Below are positions 43,681 through 52,204 of a stretch of 64,000 nt of DNA, piece by piece (positions within the stretch are counted from its first letter, which is position 1; each line of letters starts with the position of its first letter). The stretch is from Pyrinomonadaceae bacterium. GTDB taxonomy: Bacteria > Acidobacteriota > Blastocatellia > Pyrinomonadales > Pyrinomonadaceae. The DNA lies in the NCBI GenBank assembly GCA_019694395.1, contig JAIBCC010000004.1, positions 124,001 through 188,000 on the forward strand. The letters are read 5' to 3'. Below the pieces are notes generated by a model. It was not told the origin of the DNA. It did no database searches and was given only the letters and a program-made list of their open reading frames with translations. The position numbers and the translations under genes are program-made.

Positions 43681-44453
43681 TATGGTCTAACGGCTTTCGT
43701 AGCGATAAATGAAGGAGCAAATTTATTTAAAGGGCGTGATTCATCATTCCACCAATCTTCATAAAAGCCCGCGATTAAAAATCCTGCTCCGATTTGTCCG
43801 CCGATTTGGGTATCGAGCGTGTGGCTGAATTCAAAAGCATCTTTGTTCTTAATTAATTCATTCTTTTCAGCTTCGGTTAAATCTTTCGAATCAGAATAAG
43901 GTAATTTATGGCGCAATTCCAAAATCCCACGCTCCTCGGCAAAGCGGTCGAAAATATAAACAAAGGGATTATTGAAACCTGATAAAAGTGATCCGCCGTG
44001 CCGCAAAACACGAAAACATTCACGCCAGACGGGAAGAATTTCTTCCATAAAACAATTTGAACAAGGATGAAAAATCAAATCAAACGATTTATCGGCAAAG
44101 CGTGATAAATCTGCTGCATCACCTTTTTCCAAACGAAGGTTCAATCCTTCCCTTTCGGCAACTAATCTATCTTTTTCCAGTTGTTTAGCCGAATTATCAA
44201 AAGAAATAACATTTGCCCCTGCCGCCACAAAAATGGGTGCTTGCTGACCGCCGCCGGAAGCCAAACACAAAATATCTTTACCGCCAATATCACCGAACCA
44301 ATCGTGCGGAACAACTTTGATTGGTGTCAAAACTACTTCCCAATCGCCCTTTCGCGCTCGTTCAATTTCTTCGCTACTGACGGGAATACTCCATTCGATG
44401 CTCCTCTCAACATATCCGTCCCAAGCGGCACTATTATATTTTAAAATGTCCAT
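43680..44453 (-). CDS. Class I SAM-dependent methyltransferase
   Basis: This 257-residue methyltransferase starts MDILKYNSAAWDGYVERSIEWS and contains motif I DILCLASGGGQQAPIFVAAG, an acidic residue after strand 2 (VISFDNSAKQL), LEKGDAADLSRFADKSFDLIFHP, and RVLRHGGSLLSGFNNP. AAWD near the N-terminus and CSNCFMEE are typical of a SAM methyltransferase group with unassigned small-molecule substrates. It overlaps the genes on both sides by one base (TGATG, TAATG), so it sits in a tight three-gene operon. Confidence 0.85.
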   Translation of the reverse strand: MDILKYNSAAWDGYVERSIEWSIPVSSEEIERARKGDWEVVLTPIKVVPHDWFGDIGGKDILCLASGGGQQAPIFVAAGANVISFDNSAKQLEKDRLVAEREGLNLRLEKGDAADLSRFADKSFDLIFHPCSNCFMEEILPVWRECFRVLRHGGSLLSGFNNPFVYIFDRFAEERGILELRHKLPYSDSKDLTEAEKNELIKNKDAFEFSHTLDTQIGGQIGAGFLIAGFYEDWWNDESRPLNKFAPSFIATKAVRP

Positions 44454-45640
44454 CAGTTACTTTTGCTTTCGAGTAATTTTGCCAGAGCGTATGACATCCA
44501 CGCTTCGCCCCAACGGATAAAAGGAGTTTTGACCAATCCATTTTGGCGTTTTTGATAATAAAAAAAACCGTCTGCATCACGCATATTTTGAATTGTCCAA
44601 TTTGCAACTTTTTCCGCCAAAGGCAAACATCTTTTGTCCAAATCTTTTAATTCGCAAAGTCCGACAACCGCCGCTGCCGCTGAATGAATGTCCACCGGAA
44701 AAGTTTCTTTATCAAAATATTTGGGCGTTCCGTCTGCTAAAAAAAGATTTTCGAGCCAATAATTCAAGCCTTTTTGAATCGTTTGTTGACATTCCAAATT
44801 TGGAATTAATTTTTGTAAACGAGTGAGCGACAATAAAATAAAAGCCGTATGAAAATTATCTACCCAACCTTGAAAAGAATCCGCACCATAAATCCAAGCC
44901 CCATCTTCACGTTGACGTTTGATAACAAAATTTGCCGTTTTTTGCGCCAGATTTAATTGCAAAATTTCCTTGGTAATCGCACCAACATTGGCTAAACACT
45001 CGCCCGCCAGCAACGAGGCGTTGAAAATTATGCTTCTATCAAGCGGAGTATAGCTAAAGCAAACTTCTTCTCTTGTTTCACCGATTCGATTTAAATCCGT
45101 TGTAATAAATTCGCAAATATCCGTTGCAGTTTCAAGATATTTTTCGTCCTTAAAAATCTCGTAAACTTCAATTAACGCTTGAGCCGCAAATGCAGTTGGA
45201 ATAATCGTTGGAGTTCCTTTCGGTGCATAAAAAGCGCGGGATTGCCAATCAAAATTGTAACCCCAAGCTGACCTTTGACCTTTGACCTTTGACCTTTGAT
45301 TTTCGATTTTTAACGTCAGTAATATTTCGATTAAGGTTTTTGCGTTTTGAGCGTGTTGTTCGTTCTTTGTCGCACGAAAACGAGAGATTTCAGCCAGAGC
45401 AAACAGTGCAATACCCTTCGCATTGACACCTTTTTCAACCTTCAAAAACGGACGCAGATTTTTGCCGGAACGCTTGACCATTTGCAGCCACGCCAATCGA
45501 GGCAAAGTAAAATATTTTAATGGAGTCGCTTGAAAAATCCTGCTGTTCAATCCATCAAAAGGGTCATATCCGGCAAAATTTTCTTTTTCGCACCAGGAAA
45601 AAAGCTCATTATAGATTTGTGTAAAATCGCATTCCATCAA
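44453..45640 (-). CDS. Alpha/alpha-toroid protein (six-hairpin glycosidase-like), unassigned
   Basis: This 395-residue protein is built of repeated helical hairpins with aromatic turns (PRLAWLQMVKRSGKNLRPFL, WGYNFDWQSRAFYAPKGTPTIIPTAFAAQALIE, GAWIYGADSFQGWVDNFHTAFILLSL, WGEAWMSYALAKLLE). Such toroids occur in glycosidases, C5-epimerases and terpene cyclases. No DxDD motif is present, and a sugar-related role is a guess. No signal peptide. An in-frame 7-nt-unit repeat adds ENQRSKVKGQRSA around residues 110-123. It is the first gene of the operon with the methyltransferase and prmC. Confidence 0.75.
   Translation of the reverse strand: MMECDFTQIYNELFSWCEKENFAGYDPFDGLNSRIFQATPLKYFTLPRLAWLQMVKRSGKNLRPFLKVEKGVNAKGIALFALAEISRFRATKNEQHAQNAKTLIEILLTLKIENQRSKVKGQRSAWGYNFDWQSRAFYAPKGTPTIIPTAFAAQALIEVYEIFKDEKYLETATDICEFITTDLNRIGETREEVCFSYTPLDRSIIFNASLLAGECLANVGAITKEILQLNLAQKTANFVIKRQREDGAWIYGADSFQGWVDNFHTAFILLSLTRLQKLIPNLECQQTIQKGLNYWLENLFLADGTPKYFDKETFPVDIHSAAAAVVGLCELKDLDKRCLPLAEKVANWTIQNMRDADGFFYYQKRQNGLVKTPFIRWGEAWMSYALAKLLESKSN
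45270..45313 (-). repeat. 7-nt unit repeat (GACCTTT) inside the toroid gene
   Basis: Four perfect heptamers TGACCTT in a row, then TGATTTTCGATTTTT. On the coding strand this is a purine-rich AAAGGTC repeat read as KIENQRSKVKGQRSA, an insertion between a helix end and the conserved WGYNFDWQS segment. Confidence 0.7.
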
Positions 45641-45696
45641 AAAAGGTTTGAAACAATAAGTTCCAAACCTTAAACCTTAATATTTGAGTTAGAATT

Positions 45697-47712
45697 TTAC
45701 AAACGCGGAATCGTAAAGCTGAATTTTGAACCTTGCCCGACTTCTGATTCAACGGCAACTTCTCCGCCGTGCTGCTCAATCGCTTCTTTGACAAAAGAAA
45801 GCCCCAATCCGGTTGATTCCTCTTCTTTATCGTGCCCGTCACGCGCTACGCGGTAGAATTTTTGCCAGATCTTATCAAATTCGCCGGTTGGAATTCCATA
45901 ACCTCGGTCTTCTACCACAACGCGCAGAAAATCAGCTTCCATAATGGTCGAAATTATCACGGAAGTTCTTTCAGGACTGTATTTTATCGCATTGTCAACG
46001 AGATGCGAGACCGCCCGGCTAATCAAACCTTTATCGGCAGCGATTGGTGGCAGATGAGAATTGGCTTGTTCAACCAAACGGATTCTTTTGGTCTTGGCTT
46101 TATCCTGCAAATCTTCCACAACTTCGTGAACCACCGTGTCGAGTTTAACCGGAGTTTTAAGCATTTCCTTTTTATCCGACTGTTCCAGATTTGAAACGGA
46201 TAAAAATGTCGTCAGCATTTTGGAAAGCCGTTGTGATTCGTTGGAAATGATCTGTAAAAATTCGCGTGATTCCTCAGAAATTTGCTCATCCATTAAAAGT
46301 AATTCGCTAAAACCTTTAATACTTGTAATCGGTGTGCGAAGCTCGTGCGACATCAGCGAAACCATATCACTGCGGAGTTTTTCATTTTCCTTGACGTGCG
46401 AAATATCACGAATCGTAATCAGGAAGCAAATTGGTTTGGTTAATACGGTTGAATCATGAATGGATTCCTCTTCGCGCGGAATTTTAACCAAAGTAATTTG
46501 TAAATCAAGCGTTTGCTTCTTTTCAGGAAAATCAATGTCGCATTTAAAGTTCTCACCAGTTTGCAGAACTTTTCGGATGGCAATTGTCGGCTCATTAAAA
46601 ACTTCCGATTTGAAACGATTGAGTAAGTGAAAAAGATCAATTTCGTTTGCCGCTTCAAATTCCAAACCTGCCATTTTTCTCATTTGGCGGTTCATATAGG
46701 CAATTGTTCCATCCAAAAAGGCAATTGCGTGCGCTTCTTTCAAATATGAACTTGCCAATGCGCCAAAGCGTTGTTCTTTGGTCAGACTGTGATTCAAACT
46801 GATTAATTCCAAACGCGTTCTGGCTAAATCCGAAGATAAAAATCCGTGCCAGCTGTGTGAAATATCTGTATCAACAAATTCCCGGCGACGGAAATTCCGT
46901 GCAATTTGTTCGCTGAAACTTTCGAGCAAATATCTATCCGAAAAATCGAAATTCCGTTTAATATTGACCAGCAAAGCTCCAACTAAAACTCCATCGTGAA
47001 CCAAAGGAAGAGCAATTTTTGCTGCTTTTGTATCGTTTGAATCAATTTGCACTACCGAATCTCTGGTTTCTAATGCCTGTTCACAAAGCTGAACTCCTTC
47101 GCGCCAGGCAGATTGTCTCGAAACTGCTGAATCATTAGATCTTTCTTTTCTCAGTCGTGCGACCGGAGTCAAATTACCATCGTTATTGAACTCAAAAACG
47201 ATGACTTCTGATGAAGGCAAAAGTGTTTCCAAGAGCCTAAGTCCGCTTTCAAGCCTCAAATCCGCCGACTTCCCGCCAACATTTCTGTTTGATGAAACAA
47301 TCTCTGCAAGTTTTTCCGTCAGTGACGAATCAATCTGCCAAAGCCTTTTGATATGAACAACCAAAACAGTAAGAATCGCAACTGCCATCCCCGGAATAAA
47401 TAAAACTCCGAAGTTATAAAATTTGGCAAAGCAAAGTAACAACAAAATCCAGAGGGACGTAATAGTGATTAAATACCACCGCAATTTTCTCAGAAGTTGT
47501 TTTTCGGCTAAATACGAGACCGCCATTGAAAGGGTTAAAAACAATACAATTTGCCAAGAAATTGAGGGATAGGTTTTGGTATTGAAAAACGAATGAGCAA
47601 GACTGATAGTATCATTGCCGTAATTCCAGACTAAAAAGACAACAGCTGTAACAGCTAAAGACAAAGCTGATGAAAGCCAAATATCTTTGGTTTGGGATTG
47701 TTTCATAATCAA
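45697..47712 (-). CDS. Sensor histidine kinase with GAF and PAS domains
   Basis: This 671-residue membrane kinase has four hydrophobic segments in the first 120 residues (from LSLAVTAVVFLVWNY to AVAILTVLVVHI). A GAF-like domain follows (about 145-290), then a PAS-like domain with HAIAFLDGTIAYMNRQMRKMAG (about 325-430). HisKA has the phospho-accepting SHELRTPITSIKGFSELL (His near 455), and HATPase_c carries HLVDNAIKYSPERTSV, VEDRGYGIPTGEFDKIW and STGLGLSFVKEAIEQHGG. No response regulator is adjacent, so it is an orphan. The signal is unknown; GAF/PAS content suggests small-molecule or redox sensing. Confidence 0.94.
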   Translation of the reverse strand: MIMKQSQTKDIWLSSALSLAVTAVVFLVWNYGNDTISLAHSFFNTKTYPSISWQIVLFLTLSMAVSYLAEKQLLRKLRWYLITITSLWILLLLCFAKFYNFGVLFIPGMAVAILTVLVVHIKRLWQIDSSLTEKLAEIVSSNRNVGGKSADLRLESGLRLLETLLPSSEVIVFEFNNDGNLTPVARLRKERSNDSAVSRQSAWREGVQLCEQALETRDSVVQIDSNDTKAAKIALPLVHDGVLVGALLVNIKRNFDFSDRYLLESFSEQIARNFRRREFVDTDISHSWHGFLSSDLARTRLELISLNHSLTKEQRFGALASSYLKEAHAIAFLDGTIAYMNRQMRKMAGLEFEAANEIDLFHLLNRFKSEVFNEPTIAIRKVLQTGENFKCDIDFPEKKQTLDLQITLVKIPREEESIHDSTVLTKPICFLITIRDISHVKENEKLRSDMVSLMSHELRTPITSIKGFSELLLMDEQISEESREFLQIISNESQRLSKMLTTFLSVSNLEQSDKKEMLKTPVKLDTVVHEVVEDLQDKAKTKRIRLVEQANSHLPPIAADKGLISRAVSHLVDNAIKYSPERTSVIISTIMEADFLRVVVEDRGYGIPTGEFDKIWQKFYRVARDGHDKEEESTGLGLSFVKEAIEQHGGEVAVESEVGQGSKFSFTIPRL

Positions 47713-47873
47713 TTTTGTAATTTATGGAGTAAGTTGGGAATCTTTTATGGTGTATTTTAGTGTTGGCAACAGTTAAACACTGTTGGGCAATCTAATTATG
47801 TCACAAAAAAACCGATAAAATCAAGCTAATTTTAAGATTTGCAACTTCCGGAAAGACTTCGTAATCTCTAAAT

Positions 47874-48197
47874 ATGTTTTATCAGACAGTTTCACCAACC
47901 GAGATTGCCGAAAGAATTAAAAATGGCGAAGAAGTAAACCTGATTGATGTGCGTGAACCGTTGGAATTTGAAATTGCTTCAGTTGAAGGCGCAAAACTTT
48001 TTCCACTGAGTCAATTTAATGAATGGATCAACGATTTAGAGCCTGAAAAAGAGATCGTGGTAATGTGTCATCACGGCATCAGAAGTGCGAATTTATGTAT
48101 GTTTCTGGTGCGGAACGGCTTTGAAAAAGTCTTTAATTTGGACGGCGGTATTGATTTATGGTCAAAAGAAGTTGATCCAACAATTCCACGTTATTAA
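47874..48197 (+). CDS. Rhodanese-like domain protein
   Basis: This 107-residue single-domain protein has EVNLIDVREPLEFEIASVEGAKLFPL (CH2-A box), the active-site loop VMCHHGIRSANLC with C65, and GFEKVFNLDGGIDLWSKEVDP. It transfers sulfur from a persulfide, or handles thiosulfate or cyanide detoxification. C-H-H-G-I-R is the loop type seen in MoeB/ThiF-associated rhodaneses. It starts about 160 nt from the divergent histidine kinase. No signal peptide, so it is cytoplasmic. Confidence 0.93.
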   Translation: MFYQTVSPTEIAERIKNGEEVNLIDVREPLEFEIASVEGAKLFPLSQFNEWINDLEPEKEIVVMCHHGIRSANLCMFLVRNGFEKVFNLDGGIDLWSKEVDPTIPRY

Positions 48198-48240
48198 AAG
48201 AATTTTCAACGCCCGAACACAATCTTTTTTTTGAGATAAC

Positions 48241-48298
48241 TTCTTTTTTTTATTTTTTACTTTTGCCTTTTACCTTTTCTCTTTTGCCCTTTTCTCTA
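48241..48298. repeat. 7-nt unit repeat (TTTTTACTTTTGCC type), long single arm
   Basis: A pyrimidine tract with TTTTTTACTTTTGCC, TTTTACC, TTTTCTC, TTTTGCCC, TTTTCTC. It lies in the 130-nt gap between the rhodanese and DUF4149 genes. Confidence 0.6.
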
Positions 48299-48326
48299 AA
48301 AAACATCATAATGTAACTGTAAAATT

Positions 48327-48860
48327 ATGTTGAAGTTCGTCGGAGATTTACGCAGTCTTTTGTTGGCTTTATGGTTAGGAGCCGCGTGTTTTTTTAGTTT
48401 CGCGGTTGCTCCCAGTGCCTTTGGCGTTTTACCTGCAAGAGATTTAGCGGGTTCCGTTGTTTCACGAACGCTTTTGATTATTAATTTGAGCGGTATTGTA
48501 ATAGGTGCTTTTCTGTTGCTGACCTCGTTTTTGCCAAGCCGAAATGCGAAACCTTTTGCGGTCTGGATCGAAAGATTTTTGTTGTTTATTTTAACGGTTG
48601 CGTGTGTGGTAGGACAATTTGTAATTGCTCTGTGGATGAGCCAAATTCGCACCAGTATCGGCAAACCGATTGAAGAATTAGCCGAGGACGATGCATTGCG
48701 TATTCAGTTTAATCAGCTTCACGAATACTCGGTCTATGTGTTAAGCGGTGCTATGATTGCGGCTGCTTTAAGTTATTTTCTGCTTGCATATCGCTCGAGA
48801 AATGCTGATATTAAAGAAGTTAAAACTTTAAGCAAAGATTTACCCGATTTTAAGTTTTAA
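48327..48860 (+). CDS. DUF4149 family membrane protein
   Basis: This 177-residue protein has four transmembrane segments: LLLALWLGAACFFSFAVAPSAF, TLLIINLSGIVIGAFLLLTSF, FLLFILTVACVVGQFVIALWM and VYVLSGAMIAAALSYFLLAY. WLGAxxFFxFAVAPxxF and the RTSIGKPIEELAEDDALRIQFNQLHEYSV loop match DUF4149/TMEM205-like proteins. Function unknown. No partner is evident from context. Confidence 0.85.
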   Translation: MLKFVGDLRSLLLALWLGAACFFSFAVAPSAFGVLPARDLAGSVVSRTLLIINLSGIVIGAFLLLTSFLPSRNAKPFAVWIERFLLFILTVACVVGQFVIALWMSQIRTSIGKPIEELAEDDALRIQFNQLHEYSVYVLSGAMIAAALSYFLLAYRSRNADIKEVKTLSKDLPDFKF

Positions 48861-48939
48861 AGATTAAAAGTTGAAAAATGAAATGACCAAAAAGTTTGAG
48901 CTTAAATATTCAAACTAATTCTTTCATTTTATAAATGTT

Positions 48940-49749
48940 ATGATTGCTAAGATGGCTATGGAATTGATTGAAAAATCTCGTGAATTTGAGAGTCGTTTTT
49001 CGCGTTGGAGCGGAAATGAAAATCTAGCGACTTATCCGTTTGTTGAAAATGTGGATGCCCCTTTTTCGCCGTTAAAACGTTCTTTACCGTTGACTAATTT
49101 AGCGTTAATTTCATCGGCAGGAGCTTACATTGACGGGACAAATCCATTTGACACGATCTCGCGTGACGGGGATTTGAGTTTTCGGGAAATTCCGATTGAA
49201 GTTGAAGCCGAAGATTTGCGTTACGCGGCTCGCGGTTATGATGCAAAATATGTTCAGGAAGATATGAACGCACAAATTCCGGTTGAAAGATTGCTCGGTT
49301 ACCAGGCAAACGGTGTCATCGGAAAATTGAACAATGTCTGGTGGACAATGAACGGATTTATTCCAAATGCAGCCCGTGCAGCGGAGGAACTTGCGCCGAA
49401 AATTGCTGAAAGAATCAATCGTTACGAATGTCATGCGGCACTACTGATTCCAGCTTCGCGTTTATGTCATCAAACTCTGGGAATTGTTGCCCGCGCCATT
49501 GAGCAAACAGGGATTCCAACTATGATGATCGCGGTTGAAAGACAAATTCCTGACAAAGTTCGTCCGCCACGCACCGCTTTTTACAACGGCGAATATGGTT
49601 GTGTAGCAGGAAAACCAAATTGGAAAGAGTATCAGTTTCGCGTTCTAGATGAATCAATCCGCTGGATCGAAACTCTGGATCAACCGGTAGTCAAAAAATT
49701 GGTCGTGGATCTGGAAACCGAAACGGAAAATATCAGAGGCGAAAAATAA
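48940..49749 (+). CDS. GrdB-like (glycine/sarcosine/betaine reductase selenoprotein B family) protein, non-selenocysteine
   Basis: This 269-residue protein shows LTNLALISSAGAYIDGTNPFD, GDLSFREIPIEVEAEDL, and ALLIPASRLCHQTLGIVARAIEQTGIPTMMIAVERQI, the pattern of the GrdB/PrdB-like family. Here a plain cysteine is used (LCHQT) and no in-frame TGA occurs. Aerobic soil bacteria carry such stand-alone homologues without the other reductase subunits, so the activity is unknown and probably redox-related. I start at ATG 48940; ATG 48952 is equally possible. A clear terminator follows. Confidence 0.8.
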   Translation: MIAKMAMELIEKSREFESRFSRWSGNENLATYPFVENVDAPFSPLKRSLPLTNLALISSAGAYIDGTNPFDTISRDGDLSFREIPIEVEAEDLRYAARGYDAKYVQEDMNAQIPVERLLGYQANGVIGKLNNVWWTMNGFIPNAARAAEELAPKIAERINRYECHAALLIPASRLCHQTLGIVARAIEQTGIPTMMIAVERQIPDKVRPPRTAFYNGEYGCVAGKPNWKEYQFRVLDESIRWIETLDQPVVKKLVVDLETETENIRGEK

Positions 49750-49770
49750 ATAAGTCTTCCAATTAAATTG

Positions 49771-49801
49771 AAAAAAGGTCAGGAGCGATTCTGACCTTTT
49801 T
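49771..49801 (+). terminator. Rho-independent terminator
   Basis: AAAAAGGTCAG and CTGACCTTTTT pair perfectly around an 8-9 nt loop, followed by T-rich sequence. It ends the GrdB-like gene. The same hairpin, three differences in 31 nt, lies at 50472-50502 on the other side of parDE. Confidence 0.85.
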
Positions 49802-49871
49802 ATTTTTCATCAAAATAATGGCAAAGTTTGTCATCTAATGCTATACTTTCGAGTGAAGAGGGTCCCAAACT

Positions 49872-50162
49872 ATGGCAACGATGAATATTTCATTACCTGA
49901 TAATCTAAAATCTTTTATTGATACGCGTGTCTCAACCGGTGGTTATGGTAATGTCAGCGAATATGTGCGCGAACTTGTGCGCCAAGACCAAAAACGAAAA
50001 GAGCAAGAAGAGATGGAACGCACTTATTTGGAAAAATTACGCGAAGATGTTCAAATTGGGCTGAAAGCATTACAAGCAGGAAAATCTTCGGAATATAGTT
50101 CTGCTGAAGATTTAATAAGCGACATTATTAAAGAAGGTAAAAAACGATTAGCGAAGCGTTAA
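49872..50162 (+). CDS. parD: Type II antitoxin, ParD family
   Basis: This 96-residue protein has an N-terminal ribbon-helix-helix: ATMNISLPDNLKSFIDTRVSTGGYGNVSEYVRELVRQDQ. The beta strand MNISLP and the GxYxxVSEYVRELIR helix are the ParD signature. The C-terminal part (50-96) is the flexible toxin-binding tail. It should bind and neutralise the ParE toxin encoded next and repress their promoter. GAAGAGGG upstream of the ATG is a good ribosome-binding site. Confidence 0.93.
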   Translation: MATMNISLPDNLKSFIDTRVSTGGYGNVSEYVRELVRQDQKRKEQEEMERTYLEKLREDVQIGLKALQAGKSSEYSSAEDLISDIIKEGKKRLAKR

Positions 50163-50467
50163 ACAATCCGTCACAACTCAGATTAATTATCTCTGATCCT
50201 GCCAAAGAGGACTTAATTGAAATTTGGGAATACATTGCGGCTGATAATTCCAAGGCAGCAGCCAAATTGATGAATTCATTTAAAGATAAGTTTGAATTGT
50301 TACGCGAGTTTCCCCATCTTGGAAGAGAGCAATACAATCTTGCTATCGGAACTCGTTCTTTTCCGGTTGGCAAATACATCATCATTTATCAACCTACTAA
50401 TGAGATTCTGGAAATTGTTCGAGTTCGACATGGCTCAACTAAATTAGACGAGTTATTTGAAATTTAA
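50147..50467 (+). CDS. parE: Type II toxin, RelE/ParE family, with apparent ATT start
   Basis: In the frame overlapping the parD end, the protein reads QLRLIISDPAKEDLIEIWEYIA, then FPHLGREQYNLAIGTRSFPVGKYIIIYQ and IVRVRHGSTKLDELF. These are the core ParE features (D/E-L-x-x-I-W-x-Y-I-A; G-R; YIIIYxP; I-x-R-V-x-H). No ATG, GTG or TTG precedes this core. The frame opens after TAA 50138-50140, and an ATT at 50147 lies nine bases after AGAAGG, giving 106 residues, the right size. A TTG at 50267 would cut off the first helix. ParE toxins target DNA gyrase in characterised cases. A decayed toxin start is the alternative. Confidence 0.75.
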   Translation: MSEALNNPSQLRLIISDPAKEDLIEIWEYIAADNSKAAAKLMNSFKDKFELLREFPHLGREQYNLAIGTRSFPVGKYIIIYQPTNEILEIVRVRHGSTKLDELFEI

Positions 50468-50471
50468 AGGT

Positions 50472-50502
50472 AAAAAAGGTCAGAAACGACTCTGACCTTT
50501 TT
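50472..50502. terminator. Bidirectional rho-independent terminator
   Basis: AAAAAAGGTCAGA and CTGACCTTTTT form a hairpin with T-runs on both strands. It sits five bases after the parE stop and five before the convergent DUF4173 gene stop. Confidence 0.85.
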
Positions 50503-50506
50503 CAAT

Positions 50507-52195
50507 TTAATCCGAAAAATCATTGTAATTCCGGTATTGTGTATAAGGCGGACAGCCCGTCGTATTAAAACTTTCCTGACTCTGCTCCAACCAGTTTTTA
50601 GCCTTCCAACGTGAAAAATTGAATGAACGAAAATCACTTTCAGTTTTCACTTCATCCAAACGCCGTTTGAATTTAGCTTTGATTCGGCACTGGCTGTCAA
50701 AACTCATTGTGTCAAGATTTTCCAAAAGCACTGGCGCAGCATCATCACTTAAACTATTGTGATAATACGCATCAAAACTTCTGCCTTCGTGCATCAGACG
50801 AATATTTGTCCGCGCAATAAAATCATCAGGACTCAAAACGTGCAAAGTTCCTAAAACAAATAACGCTGACCACAACGCTCCCCAGGCAAATTGTTCACGG
50901 GTTCCGCGCAAAACGGTCAATCCGAACCAGACAAAAACGATTGCCAGCCAAGCCATAAACGCCATTGGGTAAAATCTTTGCGTGGTCAAACCGTAACCGA
51001 GATTGCCTGTTAGAACAAATAATCTTTGTGTTGCAGAAAGCATAATCACAAACAACAGGATAATCTGAAATCCGGCTAAAAAGCGGTAAATCTTTTCGTT
51101 AATTGAATTATCTTTACGGAGCAGCCAATGTGAAAACAACAAAATCGGTAAAACAAGGGCAGAAACCACCACTAATTCGCCAAAACCGCGACGAGCATAA
51201 TCAGCAAGTTTGAAATCAGGCGTATTTTGAACTAATTCAAATCCGCCAAACAAATATGGAATTTGCACGATGACAAAACTCAGGAAAAGTAAATCCATTA
51301 AGCCTAAAATAATCGAAGTTTCAATTGCGCCAAGTGTCAATGATTGCGGCAAAAGCGAACTATCCAGCTTGCGCCAATCCCAAATATTTTCCTCTTTTTT
51401 CGGCTCTGTCTTAGTTTGCGGCTCATCTGTTTTTTCTTCTGTCACGCTTTCAGTAATACTCAGGGTTTGCGGTTTGATTTCGGCTTTATCTTCCGACTTT
51501 TCGGCAAATCCCATCATCGAAGCACGAAAATAGCCGGATATTCCCCACGAAAGAACCCCGATGAGTAAAATATGTGTGAATAAAATGGCAGGATCAATGT
51601 TAAAAGTTTTCTCGATGATCCCCTGAAAAACCGCGTCTGCCGCCATAAAAAGCGCGCCGAAAATCAATAAGATCGGAGTTGCAATCGCTAATCCGCGAAA
51701 AACGGCAGTCAAATTTCTGGTCCATCCGGTCTGCGGAATCGTTTTCCATTTAATATCCTCGAAAAAAAGCGCGAACGGTGCAAAAGCCGCACTAATTCCC
51801 GACCAAATCCAACCAAAACCGTAGTGCATCACGCCTGCAGTTTGTGTCGGAATTTTCAAAGCAGGCAAAGTCAAAATAGCCAAAATCGACAGAATTGCCA
51901 AAGTATCGAAGACTTTTAGTTGAATTGCGTCGCGCCAGATGAACATTGCACCAAAGAAGATAAGCGCACCGTGAAGCGAAAGAGTTTGAAAATTCCAAAA
52001 CTCCTTTTTTCTACGGTAAACAAGCGCAATCATTGCTGCCACAAGTGCAGCAATGAAGAGCAAAACATTCAATCCCCAAGGTGTCGCCCTGAGCATTACA
52101 TCGCCCAAAATTCCCAACAATACTGCGGCTTCCAAGACTTCTAAGCCAAATTTTGTTCGTTCGCTCATTAATGGTTTTATAGTTTCTTCGCTCAT
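50507..52195 (-). CDS. DUF4173 family polytopic membrane protein
   Basis: This 562-residue protein has about twelve hydrophobic segments, starting with FGLEVLEAAVLLGILGDVMLR. A cytoplasmic insert near residues 240-285 (EKSEDKAEIKPQTLSITES) is highly charged. The DUF4173 hallmarks are ILLIFGALFMAADAVF in the first half and FKLADYARRGFGELVVVSALVLP in the second, then a C-terminal soluble tail with NWLEQSQESFNTTGCPPYTQYR. Function unknown. It is the last gene of a run of seven minus-strand genes that are mostly membrane proteins. Confidence 0.87.
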   Translation of the reverse strand: MSEETIKPLMSERTKFGLEVLEAAVLLGILGDVMLRATPWGLNVLLFIAALVAAMIALVYRRKKEFWNFQTLSLHGALIFFGAMFIWRDAIQLKVFDTLAILSILAILTLPALKIPTQTAGVMHYGFGWIWSGISAAFAPFALFFEDIKWKTIPQTGWTRNLTAVFRGLAIATPILLIFGALFMAADAVFQGIIEKTFNIDPAILFTHILLIGVLSWGISGYFRASMMGFAEKSEDKAEIKPQTLSITESVTEEKTDEPQTKTEPKKEENIWDWRKLDSSLLPQSLTLGAIETSIILGLMDLLFLSFVIVQIPYLFGGFELVQNTPDFKLADYARRGFGELVVVSALVLPILLFSHWLLRKDNSINEKIYRFLAGFQIILLFVIMLSATQRLFVLTGNLGYGLTTQRFYPMAFMAWLAIVFVWFGLTVLRGTREQFAWGALWSALFVLGTLHVLSPDDFIARTNIRLMHEGRSFDAYYHNSLSDDAAPVLLENLDTMSFDSQCRIKAKFKRRLDEVKTESDFRSFNFSRWKAKNWLEQSQESFNTTGCPPYTQYRNYNDFSD

Positions 52196-52204
52196 AATTT
52201 CCTC

